A stretch of DNA of 64,000 bases from an uncultured Verrucomicrobiota bacterium (GCA_913058185.1 CAJXQX010000004.1:1-64000), one strand, 5' to 3'. Shown: positions 28,983 through 38,457, counted from the stretch's first letter. Numbers and translations are program-made. Notes: a model not told the origin generated them from the letters alone.

Positions 28983-29000
28983 AGCGCCGGAGGCGCTTTT
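28983..29000 (+). terminator. Rho-independent terminator after the sulfatase pair
   Basis: AGCGCC-GGA-GGCGCT followed by TTTC: a 6-bp GC-rich stem with a short T run, about 60 bp after the stop. It is the best-looking terminator in the window. Confidence 0.6.
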
Positions 29001-29051
29001 CATTTCCGTTGAGCTGCTCGATGCCAGTGCTACGTTGGCCGTATAACTGTC

Positions 29052-30960
29052 ATGCGTGCTTTCCCTCCAATCCTTCTCGTCGGGTTTCTACTTCCGCTCG
29101 GTATAGCCAAAGCCGACACCCTCCCCACTGCGCTACCCATTCCCGATACTGATTCCGGTCGCGCGGGATATTCCGTATCCGGGCGCGCTCACGGTTTCGG
29201 TCGATGCGACCGATCTCAGGCAACGCATCTACTACGTCGAACAGACTGTGCCCGTCGCCGGTGCCGGACCGCTCACCCTGATGCTCCCCAAGTGGATCCC
29301 GGCCAAGCATCGCGTCTTCGGATCCATCCGCGCACTCGCCGGCTTGAAGATCCGCGCCGGTGACAAAATCATCCCATGGCGACGCGATGATGTGGAGGTT
29401 TACGCGTTCCACATCGAGGTGCCTGCGGGCGTCGACTCGCTCGATCTCGAATTTCAATTCCTCTCCCCGACCGAGCCCAACCAAGGCCGCGTCGTCACGA
29501 CCCCCGACATGCTCAATCTGCAATGGTGGGACATGATCCTGTATCCGGCGGGATACTATACCCGCCAAATCCGGGTCACGCCCACTGTCACGTTTCCTGA
29601 AGACTGGGCCGCCGCCAGCGCCCTCGATCTGAAATCACAGACCGGTAATCGATTTGTCTACGAAACCACCACGATCGACGTGCTAGTCGATAGCCCGATG
29701 TTTGCCGGCCGCCACTACCGCAAGGAAGCCCTGACGGATTCGGTCGACCTCCACCTCTTTGCCGATCAGCCCGAAGATCTCGCCGCCACCGAAGAGCAAA
29801 TCGAAATCCACCGAGAACTCGTCAATCAAGCATCGCTCCTTTTCGGCGGCCAACACTACGGCGAATATGAATTCCTCGTCGCGATCAGTGACACCATTGG
29901 TGGCATCGGTCTGGAGCACCAAAGCAGTTCGGAAAATCAAGTCGACCCCGGCTACTTCACCGAATGGGAAGGTGCTCTCTTTGATCGTGACCTACTATCC
30001 CACGAAATGGTGCACAGCTGGAACGGCAAATATCGGCGTCCCGCCGACATGTGGACCGCCGACTTCCGCACCCCCATTCGCGACAACCTGCTCTGGGTCT
30101 ACGAAGGCCAAACCCAATTCTGGGGCTACATTCTCGCCGCTCGATCGGGACTCATGACCAAAGAAGAGGTCCTCGGTATGCTCGGCTCAACGGCAGCCCG
30201 TTACGACGATGGTCGTCCCGGCCGGACCTGGCGTCCCCTAGCCGACACCACCCTCGCTCCGGTGATCTCCGCGCGGCAACCGATCGGATGGTCCAGTTGG
30301 CAACGTGGGAAAGACTACTACAGTGAAGGTCTCTTGATCTGGCTCGATGCAGACAGTCTGATTCGCGAACGCACTGACGGGAGAAGATCGCTCGACGACT
30401 TCGCTCGAAACTTCTTCGGCGTGAACGACGGCGATCTCGGCCAGCTCACCTATACTTTCGACGATGTGGTCACGGAGCTCAACAAGGTGCTCACCTTCGA
30501 CTGGGAGCCTTGGTTGCGCCAGCGCGTTGAGCAAACCAACACCCACGCGCCGCTCGATGGTTTTGAGCGCGGCGGTTACCGGCTCATCTTCACCGAAGAG
30601 CCCTCCGCTTATTTCAAAAAGGCCGAGAGTGAATTCAAATACACGGAGCTTTCTTATTCGATCGGCATGTCGATCGAAAACAACGGCGACGTTAGCAACG
30701 TCATTTGGGACAGCCTCGCCTTCGAAGCCGGCCTCGCCAAGGGCAACAAAATCCTCGCAGTGAACGGTCGCGGCTACGATGCCGACGCGTTGAAGAAACT
30801 CATCAAGACCAAGTCCACGCCGCTCAAGCTGCTCGTCAAAGCGGGCGACGTTTTTCGCACGATCGAAATCGATTACGTCGGCGGTCTGAACTACCCGACA
30901 CTCGAGAAAATCGGCAAAGATGAGGGTTGGTTAGATATCTTGCTCACGCCGAGAGACTAA
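29052..30960 (+). pseudogene. M61-family (glycyl aminopeptidase-like) protease gene with a frameshift
   Basis: M61 peptidases are zinc exopeptidases with a PDZ domain. A signal peptide is read in one frame from the ATG at 29052 (MRAFPPILLVGFLLPLGIAKA). The rest is in the +1 frame, from DIPYPGALTVSVDATDLRQR (about 29167) to the stop at 30960. The switch is near 29155-29166. The long part (about 597 codons) has the M61 N-terminal domain, the catalytic SHEMVHSWNGKYRRP (HExxH at 30001-30015), DNLLWVYEGQTQFWGY (third zinc ligand Glu), and a C-terminal PDZ domain (YSIGMSIENNGDVSNVIWDSLAFEAGLAKGNKILAVNG). Everything apart from the single shift is intact. It is therefore a very recent pseudogene or a one-base assembly error. 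Confidence 0.75.
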
Positions 30961-30988
30961 GAACTGGCGACAGCCAAACAACTTTCAA

Positions 30989-31064
30989 TGTCGGGCGTAA
31001 AGCCCGACCCACCCACTCCATCCACTGCACTCGCCATGTGGATCCGGCCCTTTACGCCCGACAT
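30989..31064. repeat. Inverted repeat pair of the GTCGGGC family, copy 2
   Basis: The left arm at 30989-31013 begins TGTCGGGCGTAAAGCCCGAC; the right arm at 31046-31064 is GGCCCTTTACGCCCGACAT. The left arm matches the left arm at 23757 in 18 of its first 20 bases. The right arm is partly degenerate. Confidence 0.55.
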
Positions 31065-31086
31065 CAACACAGCCCGACCGCTCCGA

Positions 31087-31224
31087 CTATCCCTCCAACA
31101 CTTGCTGCAAGCGTTCGCGGAGTTGCTTCTCGCCGAACGGTTTGGGCAGAACGCCCGCCAGGTGAATAGCGGTCGGCGGTAGGTCTGCTAGTTTTTTAAC
31201 AACTTTCAGCCTCACCGTTAAAAC
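31087..31224 (-). pseudogene. Remnant of a response-regulator receiver domain (C-terminal tail)
   Basis: On the minus strand a 45-codon frame reads VKKLADLPPTAIHLAGVLPKPF and then GEKQLRERLQQVLEG before a stop. LPKPFGEKQLRERLQQVL is the end of a CheY-like receiver domain: the conserved Lys-Pro after beta-5, then helix alpha-5, as found at the end of hybrid sensor kinases. The frame closes at a TGA just upstream (31227-31225), so only the tail survives. The rest of the gene is absent. The remnant sits next to the inverted repeat pair at 30989-31064. Confidence 0.55.
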
Positions 31225-31298
31225 TCACGGACGAATAGCGATTTTACTGCAGAAATCGACGTGCAACGGAGTCACTATCGGACAGTTTATTGATTCTT

Positions 31299-32585
31299 AT
31301 GCGTCTTACCCTGCGTTTGTTCACCACCCTTGTTCTCGGAGTCTCCACGCTATCGGCTCAAACTTCCTCCAACCAACACTCGGAACCTCTCGCCGATGCC
31401 AGCCCAGTCTCGGTCGGACTCTCTCCCGAACGGCTCGACCGCATTGACACTATGATCGAAGACGCGATCGCGGCCGAGCAAATCCCCGGGGCGGTGGCGC
31501 TGATCGCGCGGGATGGGAAGATCGCCTATCATCGCGCCTTTGGCACGGCAGATCCTGACGGCCGGGAACTGCAGGTCGACTCGATCTTCCGCATCGCCTC
31601 GCAGACCAAGGCCATCACCTCCACCGCCATCATGATGCTGTGGGAAGAGGGACACTTTAAACTCGATGATAAGCTCTCGAAATTCCTGCCCGAATTCGCC
31701 AACCCCACTGTGCTGGTCGCATACGGCCATGATACCCGTCGCTACTCCACTCGCCCGGCGAATAACGAAATCACCATCCGCCAACTCATCACCCACAACT
31801 CCGGCATCGGTTACGGTATCATCGATCGGGACCCACGGATGAAACAGATCTACATCGACGCGGGTATCACCGATCTCTTCGCGACCGAACCGGTCGTGCT
31901 AGCCGACAACGTCAAGAAGCTCGCCGCGCTCCCCCTACTCTTCGAGCCGGGAAAAGAATTTCACTACTCGGAGGGACTCGACGTTGCCGGCCGTTTGGTG
32001 GAAGTCCTCTCGGGCCTTCCCTACGATGAGTTTCTGCGCACGCGTATCTTTGAACCACTCGGCATGAAAGATACTCAATTCTACCTGTCCGACGATCAGG
32101 TGGACCGCCTCGTGACAGTGCAAAGACCCGGCAAAGAAGGATGGTTAAAATACGAGGGCACGGAGCACTACGACGCCGACTACCCCATCAAAGGTGCCCG
32201 CACCTGGTTTAGCGGTGGCGCCGGACTCACCAGCACGGTGCGTGATTACGCCGCATTTTTGCAGATGTATTTGAATGGCGGTGAATACCAAGGCACCCGC
32301 CTCCTCAGCCGCACCACCATCAAAACCATCATGGCATTCCAAAGTGAACTCGCAGACACCAAATACTATGGTTTGGCCTTCAGTGTGCTCACGCCCGAGG
32401 GCGTCTCGCACGGCGGTCTGGGTGGTATCAACACCTTCAACGGAGGTGGCTATTTCAACACCTCCTACTTCGCCGATCCCGAGGAACGCCTGCTCGCCAT
32501 GATCTTTAAACAAACCCGGGGGAACGTAGGCGACGAAACCGGCGCGAAGTTCTCCCAGCTCACCTTTGCTGCGATTGACGACTAA
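31299..32585 (+). CDS. Secreted beta-lactamase-fold serine hydrolase (class C/esterase type)
   Basis: A 428-residue serine hydrolase of the class C beta-lactamase/DD-peptidase/EstB family. A signal peptide ends near residue 20 (LGVSTLSA). The nucleophile motif SxxK is SQTK (Ser101, Lys104) in FRIASQTKAITSTAIMMLWEEG. The second motif appears as YSE in FHYSEGLDV rather than the usual Tyr-x-Asn, and GLGGINTFNGGGYFNTSYFADP carries the region of the third motif. Such proteins are more often esterases or peptidases than true beta-lactamases. I place the start at the ATG at 31299, 9 bp inside a possible TTG start. It stands alone between a repeat-rich region and a 474-bp gap. Confidence 0.85.
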   Translation: MRLTLRLFTTLVLGVSTLSAQTSSNQHSEPLADASPVSVGLSPERLDRIDTMIEDAIAAEQIPGAVALIARDGKIAYHRAFGTADPDGRELQVDSIFRIASQTKAITSTAIMMLWEEGHFKLDDKLSKFLPEFANPTVLVAYGHDTRRYSTRPANNEITIRQLITHNSGIGYGIIDRDPRMKQIYIDAGITDLFATEPVVLADNVKKLAALPLLFEPGKEFHYSEGLDVAGRLVEVLSGLPYDEFLRTRIFEPLGMKDTQFYLSDDQVDRLVTVQRPGKEGWLKYEGTEHYDADYPIKGARTWFSGGAGLTSTVRDYAAFLQMYLNGGEYQGTRLLSRTTIKTIMAFQSELADTKYYGLAFSVLTPEGVSHGGLGGINTFNGGGYFNTSYFADPEERLLAMIFKQTRGNVGDETGAKFSQLTFAAIDD

Positions 32586-33059
32586 GGATGGTGAGGCTCG
32601 CCCGACCAAACGCACCTAAAGGGTGGGCTGTTTCGTCGAAACCCTAAACCTTCGTGCGGTTATCGCTCTTAAAGTGAGACTTGCGGCGGTTCTCCGCTTG
32701 TTGGCGCTGTGATGCGGCCTCACGGGCATCTTGCCTCACCAAACGCGAATCACCGCGCTTGACCTGAACATTTGCGGCCTCGACCAGGGCAGAAAGTAAA
32801 ACCAGCTGCTCCGCCCACGGCTCTAGTCGGCGTCCGGGGAACCCCGCATAACGCACCAACCACTGCATAGCAGCCGGCGGAATTGAGGTGGCGGGAGTTG
32901 ATTTAGAATCGCTGATACCTCAACCCAACCTACCCGGAACGCCGTGGCGAGGACGGAACCCAACCGGCCAAAACGCGTCCCTACCCTAAGTCCACTGCTT
33001 CATCCGGTCGTAATGAGCGATCTAGCCATCACCGGTCCAATCCCCTAGCTTCTCCTCCC
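32586..33059. other. 474-bp region between the serine hydrolase and M16 protease genes
   Basis: The only coding candidate is the small minus-strand frame listed separately. The part at 32920-33059 would hold the M16 protease promoter; I could not pick out a convincing -35/-10 pair. Confidence 0.4.
32644..32868 (-). CDS. Possible small basic protein
   Basis: A 74-codon frame whose product reads MQWLVRYAGFPGRRLEPWAEQ, then LVLLSALVEAANVQVKRGDSR and an Arg/Lys/Gln-rich tail ending KSHFKSDNRTKV. The composition is protein-like: a hydrophobic helix in the middle and a charged tail. The frame stays open upstream for another 16 codons (SDSKSTPATSIPPAA) to an ATC at 32914-32916, preceded by GAGG. 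The original start may therefore have been an ATG lost by one base change, or ATC may be used weakly. No family was recognised. Confidence 0.4.
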   Translation of the reverse strand: MQWLVRYAGFPGRRLEPWAEQLVLLSALVEAANVQVKRGDSRLVRQDAREAASQRQQAENRRKSHFKSDNRTKV

Positions 33060-35888
33060 ATGTCATCCCGATTTACGCGCTTTCTCACCTCAATCCTCGT
33101 CGGCTTGTGCTTCACCTCCACCCTCGCGGCCGAGGTTCCGGAGCTGCCACCCCGCATCGTCGCGACGACCGACCAGGCCGAATTTCGCCGGTTCGTGCTC
33201 GATAACGGCCTGCGCGTGCTCCTCGTCTCAGATTCCAATTTCAACAAGTCTGGTGCGGCGCTCGCGGTCGGCATTGGCCAGATTGACGACCCCTTTGAAC
33301 ACGCCGGCCTCGCTCACTTTTTGGAGCACATGCTCTTTCTCGGCACCGAAAAATATCCCGATGTCTCCGACTATAGCACCTTCATCAACACCAACGGCGG
33401 CTACAACAACGCCTACACGTCCACCGATCTGACCAACTACCAACTTGAGGTGCGCCACGAAGCGCTGCCCGGCGCACTCGATCGCTTCGCCCAGTTTTTC
33501 ATCGCTCCACTCTTCAACCCCGACTTCACCGATCGGGAGGTCAACGCCGTCAACAATGAGGCCATGCGCCACGTCCAAAACGATCTGCGTCGCATGCTCA
33601 ATGTCCGCCGCGAACTTTACAATCCCGCCGCCGGTGAATCGAAGTTTTCCACCGGTAATCTGAAGACCCTCGCCCATGCCGACGCCGACGTCGTGCGCGC
33701 TTTCTATGAGGCCAACTACAGTGCCGATCGCATGGCCCTCGCCATCGCCAGTAATGCCTCCCTCGACGAACTCGAGAAACACGCTCGCGAGAAATTCGGG
33801 CCTATCCTCAACCGCTCTCTCGACACCATCGAACGTGAGCCGATATTCCTTCCGCGTAAAGAGGCCCTGCGCCTTGCTACCATCGAACCCGTCAAAGAGA
33901 TCCGTGAATTATGGCTCGAATTTGTCATCCCGCCAACCCGTCCCAACTTCGCGAGTAAGCCCGACGAACTTCTCCTCTCCCTGATCAACTACCCCGGCAA
34001 AGGCGGCCTGATTGAAGCGCTCAAAGAAGCCGACCTCGCCACCCAAGTCGGCGGATTCACTTGGACCCGCACCACCGGCTACGAATCCCTCTTCCTGTCC
34101 GCCGACCTCACGCCTCACGGCGCGGAGAATGTGCAGCAGGTCATGGAGTTGTTTTACGCGTATCTGAACCACCTGCGCGCCGCACCTTTTCCCGCGGACT
34201 TTTACGCCGACCAAGCGCGCATCGCATCCCTGCAAGAGTCCTATGAAGATCGCGGCGAAGGCGCCGCCCTCGCCACCGAGCTCGCTAACAACGCTCTATA
34301 TTATCCCCTCTCCATCGCGGAACGCGCGCCCCTCGTTTGGGGTGAGCCCGACGAAGCCGCCTACCGGGAACTTCTGAACGCCCTCACGCCCGACAATATG
34401 TTGGCCACCTTCCAAGCCAAGGGCGTGCCCGCAGATCGCACCGAGGAAATTTACGAGACCGCATATGCTTACACCGAAACCACCGGCGAAACCTACGACC
34501 GTCTCGTGACCCCGCCCGCCGTCGATGGCTTTGCCTTGCCGGCCGCCAACCCGTTCATTCCGAAGGAAACCGCCCTCCTCGCCGAACAACCGCTCCTGCT
34601 CATCGACGAACCTGCGCTGCAACTTTACTACGCCCAAGACGTCGAATTCGAGCGCCCGCAAACTACGATCAAATTCCGCTTCGTGACGACGCGCGCGAAC
34701 GCCACCGCCGAGATGGATCTACTCCTGCGTCTCTACGAAATGTGCCTCGAAGACAGCATCGAACCCGCGGCGGGCGACGCCTCCATCGCGGGCGTGGACT
34801 ACGCGCTCAATGTTGGTCTCGAGGGCATCACGCTCACCGTCACCGGATTCGGCGACTCTCCCGTGCGCTTCGCCGAATACGTAGCTGAGCAAATGCTGAC
34901 GTTTACCATAAACGACGAACGCTTTGCATCGCTGAGCGAGCTCGTGCAACGCAACCTGCAAAGCTACGCCCAAACCGAAGCCTACGCGCTCGCCCGCGAC
35001 CGCTACACCACCCTATTTCGCGAGTCTTACTTCCTGCCCGATCACTCCCTTGATCAAGCTGCCAAGGTGACGTTGGCCGAAGTCAAAACCGCCGCCCAAA
35101 CCTTCTTCGCCAAGGGTAAACTCGAAGCGCTTATCCACGGCCATCTCTCCCCCCATGCCTCCAGGCAAGCGGTCCGCCGAATCGAAGCGGCCTTGGTCCC
35201 CACGGCTGTCGGCGAGGATGACCTGCTTTACCGACGCCACCTCACCACCACCCCCGGAGAAACGATCACCGATGTCGCCGCGATCGAAGGGGTAAACTCC
35301 ACCTATCGCGCCGTCTATCGATTCACCGGTGAAGCGCCCAAAACTCGGGCCGCTGCAGCGGTGATCGGTAACTTCATGAATACTCCGTATTTTGAGGAAA
35401 TGCGCACCCGCCAACAACTCGGCTACATCGTCGGCTCGGCTGCCAGTGCCTCCCTCCGCGAACGCGTGATTCTGTTCGTGATCCAATCCAGTGAATATCC
35501 CGCCGACGAACAACGCACGCGCTCGGAAAAGAGGATCAGTGAATTGCCTGGAATGCTGGCTGAGCTCTCCGTGGAAGATTGGCAAACGCTGATCGCAGGA
35601 GTCCGCTCCCAACTCGAAGAGAAACCCAAGAGCATCGCCGAAAAATCCGCCAAATTCTTCACCCTTGGATTCGATTTTGACGGCGAATGGAGCCGCACTC
35701 AAGAGGTCCTCGCCGAACTCGATCAGTTGGATCAAGCGGAAGTCGCCCAGTTCTTTGCCGACACCATCGATCCGCAAAAAGCCCACGTATTCATTACGCT
35801 GCTTTCCAGCTCCAATCACGATAAAAGTGCTACTGAGCCCACCTTCACCGATCGCGAAATCTGGCAGAAGCAGCAAACTTACCGTTAA
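33060..35888 (+). CDS. Secreted M16-family zinc protease (insulysin/pitrilysin-like)
   Basis: A 942-residue inverzincin. A signal peptide (about residues 1-24, ending TLAAE) indicates a periplasmic enzyme. The zinc-binding HxxEH is HFLEH at residues 86-90, with the third ligand Glu167 in VNNEAMRHVQNDLRR, 77 residues on, as expected. The protein has four M16 domains in the order active N-terminal domain, two middle domains (M16_M region near residues 370-640) and a C-terminal inactive domain with MRTRQQLGYIVGSAAS, the Arg/Tyr substrate-binding region. The size matches pitrilysin (protease III) and insulin-degrading enzyme. It probably degrades short periplasmic peptides. It stands alone; a hairpin follows at 35974-35998. 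Confidence 0.92.
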   Translation: MSSRFTRFLTSILVGLCFTSTLAAEVPELPPRIVATTDQAEFRRFVLDNGLRVLLVSDSNFNKSGAALAVGIGQIDDPFEHAGLAHFLEHMLFLGTEKYPDVSDYSTFINTNGGYNNAYTSTDLTNYQLEVRHEALPGALDRFAQFFIAPLFNPDFTDREVNAVNNEAMRHVQNDLRRMLNVRRELYNPAAGESKFSTGNLKTLAHADADVVRAFYEANYSADRMALAIASNASLDELEKHAREKFGPILNRSLDTIEREPIFLPRKEALRLATIEPVKEIRELWLEFVIPPTRPNFASKPDELLLSLINYPGKGGLIEALKEADLATQVGGFTWTRTTGYESLFLSADLTPHGAENVQQVMELFYAYLNHLRAAPFPADFYADQARIASLQESYEDRGEGAALATELANNALYYPLSIAERAPLVWGEPDEAAYRELLNALTPDNMLATFQAKGVPADRTEEIYETAYAYTETTGETYDRLVTPPAVDGFALPAANPFIPKETALLAEQPLLLIDEPALQLYYAQDVEFERPQTTIKFRFVTTRANATAEMDLLLRLYEMCLEDSIEPAAGDASIAGVDYALNVGLEGITLTVTGFGDSPVRFAEYVAEQMLTFTINDERFASLSELVQRNLQSYAQTEAYALARDRYTTLFRESYFLPDHSLDQAAKVTLAEVKTAAQTFFAKGKLEALIHGHLSPHASRQAVRRIEAALVPTAVGEDDLLYRRHLTTTPGETITDVAAIEGVNSTYRAVYRFTGEAPKTRAAAAVIGNFMNTPYFEEMRTRQQLGYIVGSAASASLRERVILFVIQSSEYPADEQRTRSEKRISELPGMLAELSVEDWQTLIAGVRSQLEEKPKSIAEKSAKFFTLGFDFDGEWSRTQEVLAELDQLDQAEVAQFFADTIDPQKAHVFITLLSSSNHDKSATEPTFTDREIWQKQQTYR

Positions 35889-35973
35889 AGCGAATCGGCT
35901 GCGCCCAGCCAACCGGTATTCCCGGCAGGGTATTTCGCCGAAACAATTCCGACTGCATTCGCCCAAAAGTAAG

Positions 35974-35998
35974 CCCGGCAGCCGCTACGGCTACCGGG
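35974..35998. repeat. REP-like hairpin after the M16 protease gene
   Basis: CCCGGCAGCCG-CTA-CGGCTACCGGG: an 11-bp stem with one mismatch, between the M16 protease stop and the carbonic anhydrase remnant. It could terminate both convergent genes. Confidence 0.5.
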
Positions 35999-36044
35999 CA
36001 TCTCCTACTACTTGCAATCAGGCGGTTACCTGAGCCGCCCAAAG

Positions 36045-36575
36045 TTACTTAGGCATTTTCAAACCATGGGCGGTATCCGCATAGAAAGTGACCTTGCCGG
36101 TGCTGAAGTCATACATGCCACCGATGACGCCAAGGTCGCCTGACTTGACCATATCGCGCAGGACTTCGCTCTTGGCGAGCACGCGATCAACGGTGAGACG
36201 CACGTTGGCATCGGCTACATTTTGCACAAAATCCGGGTTCTTGGCATTACGCGGTTGCACCGAGGCAGCCACCGCATCGAGTGCGGGTGAGAGCTGAGCC
36301 AGCGTATGCGTAAGGTTACCCAACTTAGCACCGTCGCAGGCACCTTTTACTGCGCCGCAGGAAGAGTGCCCGACCACGGCGAGAACCCTGGCTCCGGCCA
36401 ACTTATGCGCGAATTCGAAACTACCGATCATGTAGTCTGCGGCAAAATTACCGGCGATGCGACCCACGAAGAGATCGCCGATCCCTTGATCGAACATAGT
36501 CTCAGGGGCAGTGCGGGAATCGAGGCAGGTCAGCACCACGCCGAGGGGTATTGGCCCGAGCGTTTGCCAAATTTG
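36045..36575 (-). pseudogene. Beta-class carbonic anhydrase, N-terminus missing
   Basis: Beta-carbonic anhydrases hydrate CO2 using zinc held by two Cys and one His. Visible are TCLDSRTAPETMFDQGIGDLFVGRIAGN (zinc Cys, Asp-Arg dyad), VVGHSSCGAVKGACDGAKLGN (zinc His and Cys) and a C-terminus GVIGGMYDFSTGKVTFYA. Family similarity extends upstream to QTLGPIPLGVVLTC (about 36575) and then stops. The usual 40-60 N-terminal residues are not found in any frame. A GTG at 36539 could start a 164-residue product, but this lacks the first helices needed for dimer formation. Just upstream lies the tail of an unrelated plus-strand frame. Both genes look cut at a common junction near 36575-36595. Confidence 0.65.
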
Positions 36576-36589
36576 ATCGGGATTCCACG

Positions 36590-36754
36590 TCGGAAATCGC
36601 GACTGTTCACAAAGGCGAGAAGGCCTTCGTCTACGAAATTCGCCGCGGCATCTCAGAGATGGAAGATCAGTTCAAGGACCGCACTAGCGGTGATCCCTCC
36701 GTCGACGGAGCCTGGGACAGTTCCCGCCTCCGCGAAAAGGAGGTCAGGTCGTGA
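36590..36754 (+). pseudogene. 3' end of an unrecognised gene, abutting the carbonic anhydrase remnant
   Basis: From about 36590 the plus strand reads SEIATVHKGEKAFVYEIRRG, then ISEMEDQFKDRTSGDPSVDG and AWDSSRLREKEVRS before a TGA. The charged, regular composition looks coding, but it has no start of its own with a ribosome site. The bases before it belong to the carbonic anhydrase frame on the other strand. It is best explained as the C-terminal piece of a gene whose front was lost in a rearrangement. I do not recognise the family. Confidence 0.4.
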
Positions 36755-37071
36755 TTATCCAATTTTTCTGCAATCAGCACCGTCCTGAGACGTTTTAACG
36801 GCCTCCACTAAACGGGATTAGATCGTGTTTCCATGATTTTGGAACCTCTGAGGGTCTTAAAATGTCAATTTAGCTCAGTTATCGCCAATTGATATATAAA
36901 ACAGGACCTGACCCTCTTTGGTTAGGGATCCCCCAGATTCGGTGGCAGAATTGGTCATGGAGGGCGATTTTTTGATGAAATATCATTGAAAAACGAGGCC
37001 AACGAACCCTTTGTCAGACCTCGTTCGTCCATCCCTATCTTCGCCCCGATGGGTATTCACCATCACCTATC
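36755..37071. other. 317-bp AT-rich leader region before the lone sulfatase gene
   Basis: No gene was found. The region is richer in A/T than its neighbours and ends with a dyad, AACGAGG (36992-36998) pairing with CCTCGTT (37019-37025), 46 bp before the GTG start. It would hold the promoter of the sulfatase at 37072. Confidence 0.45.
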
Positions 37072-38457
37072 GTGAATCGCACCCTACCCCGCCTCCTCAC
37101 CTTATTGCTCATCGCGCTTTTCGCCGCCTTGACTCCCGCACTGGCCGAACGGCCGCCTAATATCGTTGTTATATTCTTGGACGACTCTGGATGGGCCGAC
37201 TTCAAGCCGTTTGGGGATCCTGCCTACGCAACACCCAACGTCGAACGCCTCGCCGCCGAGGGCACCCGTTTCGATAACGTTTATGTGCCGCAGGCCGTCT
37301 GCTCCTCCTCGCGCGCGGCGCTTCTCAGCGGCACCGTTCCAGGTCGCAACCAAGTCTTCGGCGCCCACGGTCCCTTCGGCCGTGGCCTAACTCCGGATAT
37401 CAAAATCCTCTCCGAGCTGCTCAAGCCACGGGGCTACGCCACCGGGCACTTCGGCAAGTGGCACATCGGCGACCAACCCGAGACCCGTCCTCTCGCCCGC
37501 GGTTTCGATGAGCACGCCGGGTTGATGTATTCCAACGACATGTGGCGTTTCCACCCCGGCAACCCCGAGCACTGGGGCAAGCACCCCCTGCAATTCTGGG
37601 ACAACGGTGAAGTCACGATCGAGGACATGGACAAACCCGACCAGACGTTACTCACCGTTTGGGCGACCGAAAATTCTGTCGATTTCATCAACCGCCATCA
37701 CGACGAACCATTCTTTCTTTACCTCGCCCACTCCATGCCGCACGTCCCGCTTTTTGTCAGCGATCGTTTTGCCGGTAAATCTGGTATGGGCCTCTACGGC
37801 GACGTGATGATGGAGTTGGATTGGTCGGTGGGCGAAGTGATGAAGGCTCTCGAAGCACACCACATCGCCGATGATACCATCATCATATTCACCTCGGACA
37901 ACGGTCCCTGGCACAGCTACGGAAACCACGCCGGTGCGACCCCATTCCGTGAGGCCAAAGCGACCGGATTCGACGGCGGCCTACGCAGTGCGACCGTCGT
38001 GCGTTATCCACCCGCGATTCCCGCCGGTCACCGCTCCACCACGATGTTTGGCACCATCGATTTCATGCCAACTCTCGCCCGTCTCGCCGGCGCTGATTTA
38101 CCCGACCACGAAATCGACGGACACGATATCTGGCCCATTCTCACCAGCCAGCCTCTCGCGACCAATCCGCACCGTTATTATCCCTTTTCGACCAGCAAAG
38201 AATTTGAAGGAATCATCTCCGGCGACGGCCGCTGGAAAGTCCACCTTCCCCACAGCTATCGACACCTGATCAAAGCCGGCAACGACGGGGTTGATGGCAC
38301 GTTTGAAAAAAGAGAAATCGGTCTATCTCTCTTCGACCTGAAAGCAGACCCCAATGAGCTGATTAACCTCATCGACGAGGAGCCTGAGATTGCCGCCGAA
38401 CTCATCTCCTGGGCCGAGAACCATCGCGATCGCTTTTACTCCAAGTCTAAAAAATAG
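37072..38457 (+). CDS. Secreted sulfatase, CSSSR active site
   Basis: A 461-residue sulfatase with a signal peptide (residues 1-26, ending PALAE). NIVVIFLDDSGWADFKPFGDP carries the metal-binding Asp pair. The formylglycine site is Cys77 in CSSSRAALLSGTVPGR; position 3 is Ser instead of Pro or Ala, but the Arg is kept. GKWHIGDQPETRPLARGFDEHAGLMYSNDMW, LYLAHSMPHVPLF and IIFTSDNGPWHSYGNHAGATPFREAKATGFDGG follow, resembling arylsulfatase A-type enzymes. The start is a GTG at 37072; no ATG gives an intact signal peptide. It is a single gene facing the minus-strand sulfatase operon, with 86 bp between the convergent stops. Confidence 0.9.
   Translation: MNRTLPRLLTLLLIALFAALTPALAERPPNIVVIFLDDSGWADFKPFGDPAYATPNVERLAAEGTRFDNVYVPQAVCSSSRAALLSGTVPGRNQVFGAHGPFGRGLTPDIKILSELLKPRGYATGHFGKWHIGDQPETRPLARGFDEHAGLMYSNDMWRFHPGNPEHWGKHPLQFWDNGEVTIEDMDKPDQTLLTVWATENSVDFINRHHDEPFFLYLAHSMPHVPLFVSDRFAGKSGMGLYGDVMMELDWSVGEVMKALEAHHIADDTIIIFTSDNGPWHSYGNHAGATPFREAKATGFDGGLRSATVVRYPPAIPAGHRSTTMFGTIDFMPTLARLAGADLPDHEIDGHDIWPILTSQPLATNPHRYYPFSTSKEFEGIISGDGRWKVHLPHSYRHLIKAGNDGVDGTFEKREIGLSLFDLKADPNELINLIDEEPEIAAELISWAENHRDRFYSKSKK

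Noticed and set aside
31299-32585. True class C beta-lactamase (antibiotic resistance gene)
   Set aside because: The second motif is YSE rather than YxN and there is no resistance context; a general serine hydrolase is more likely.
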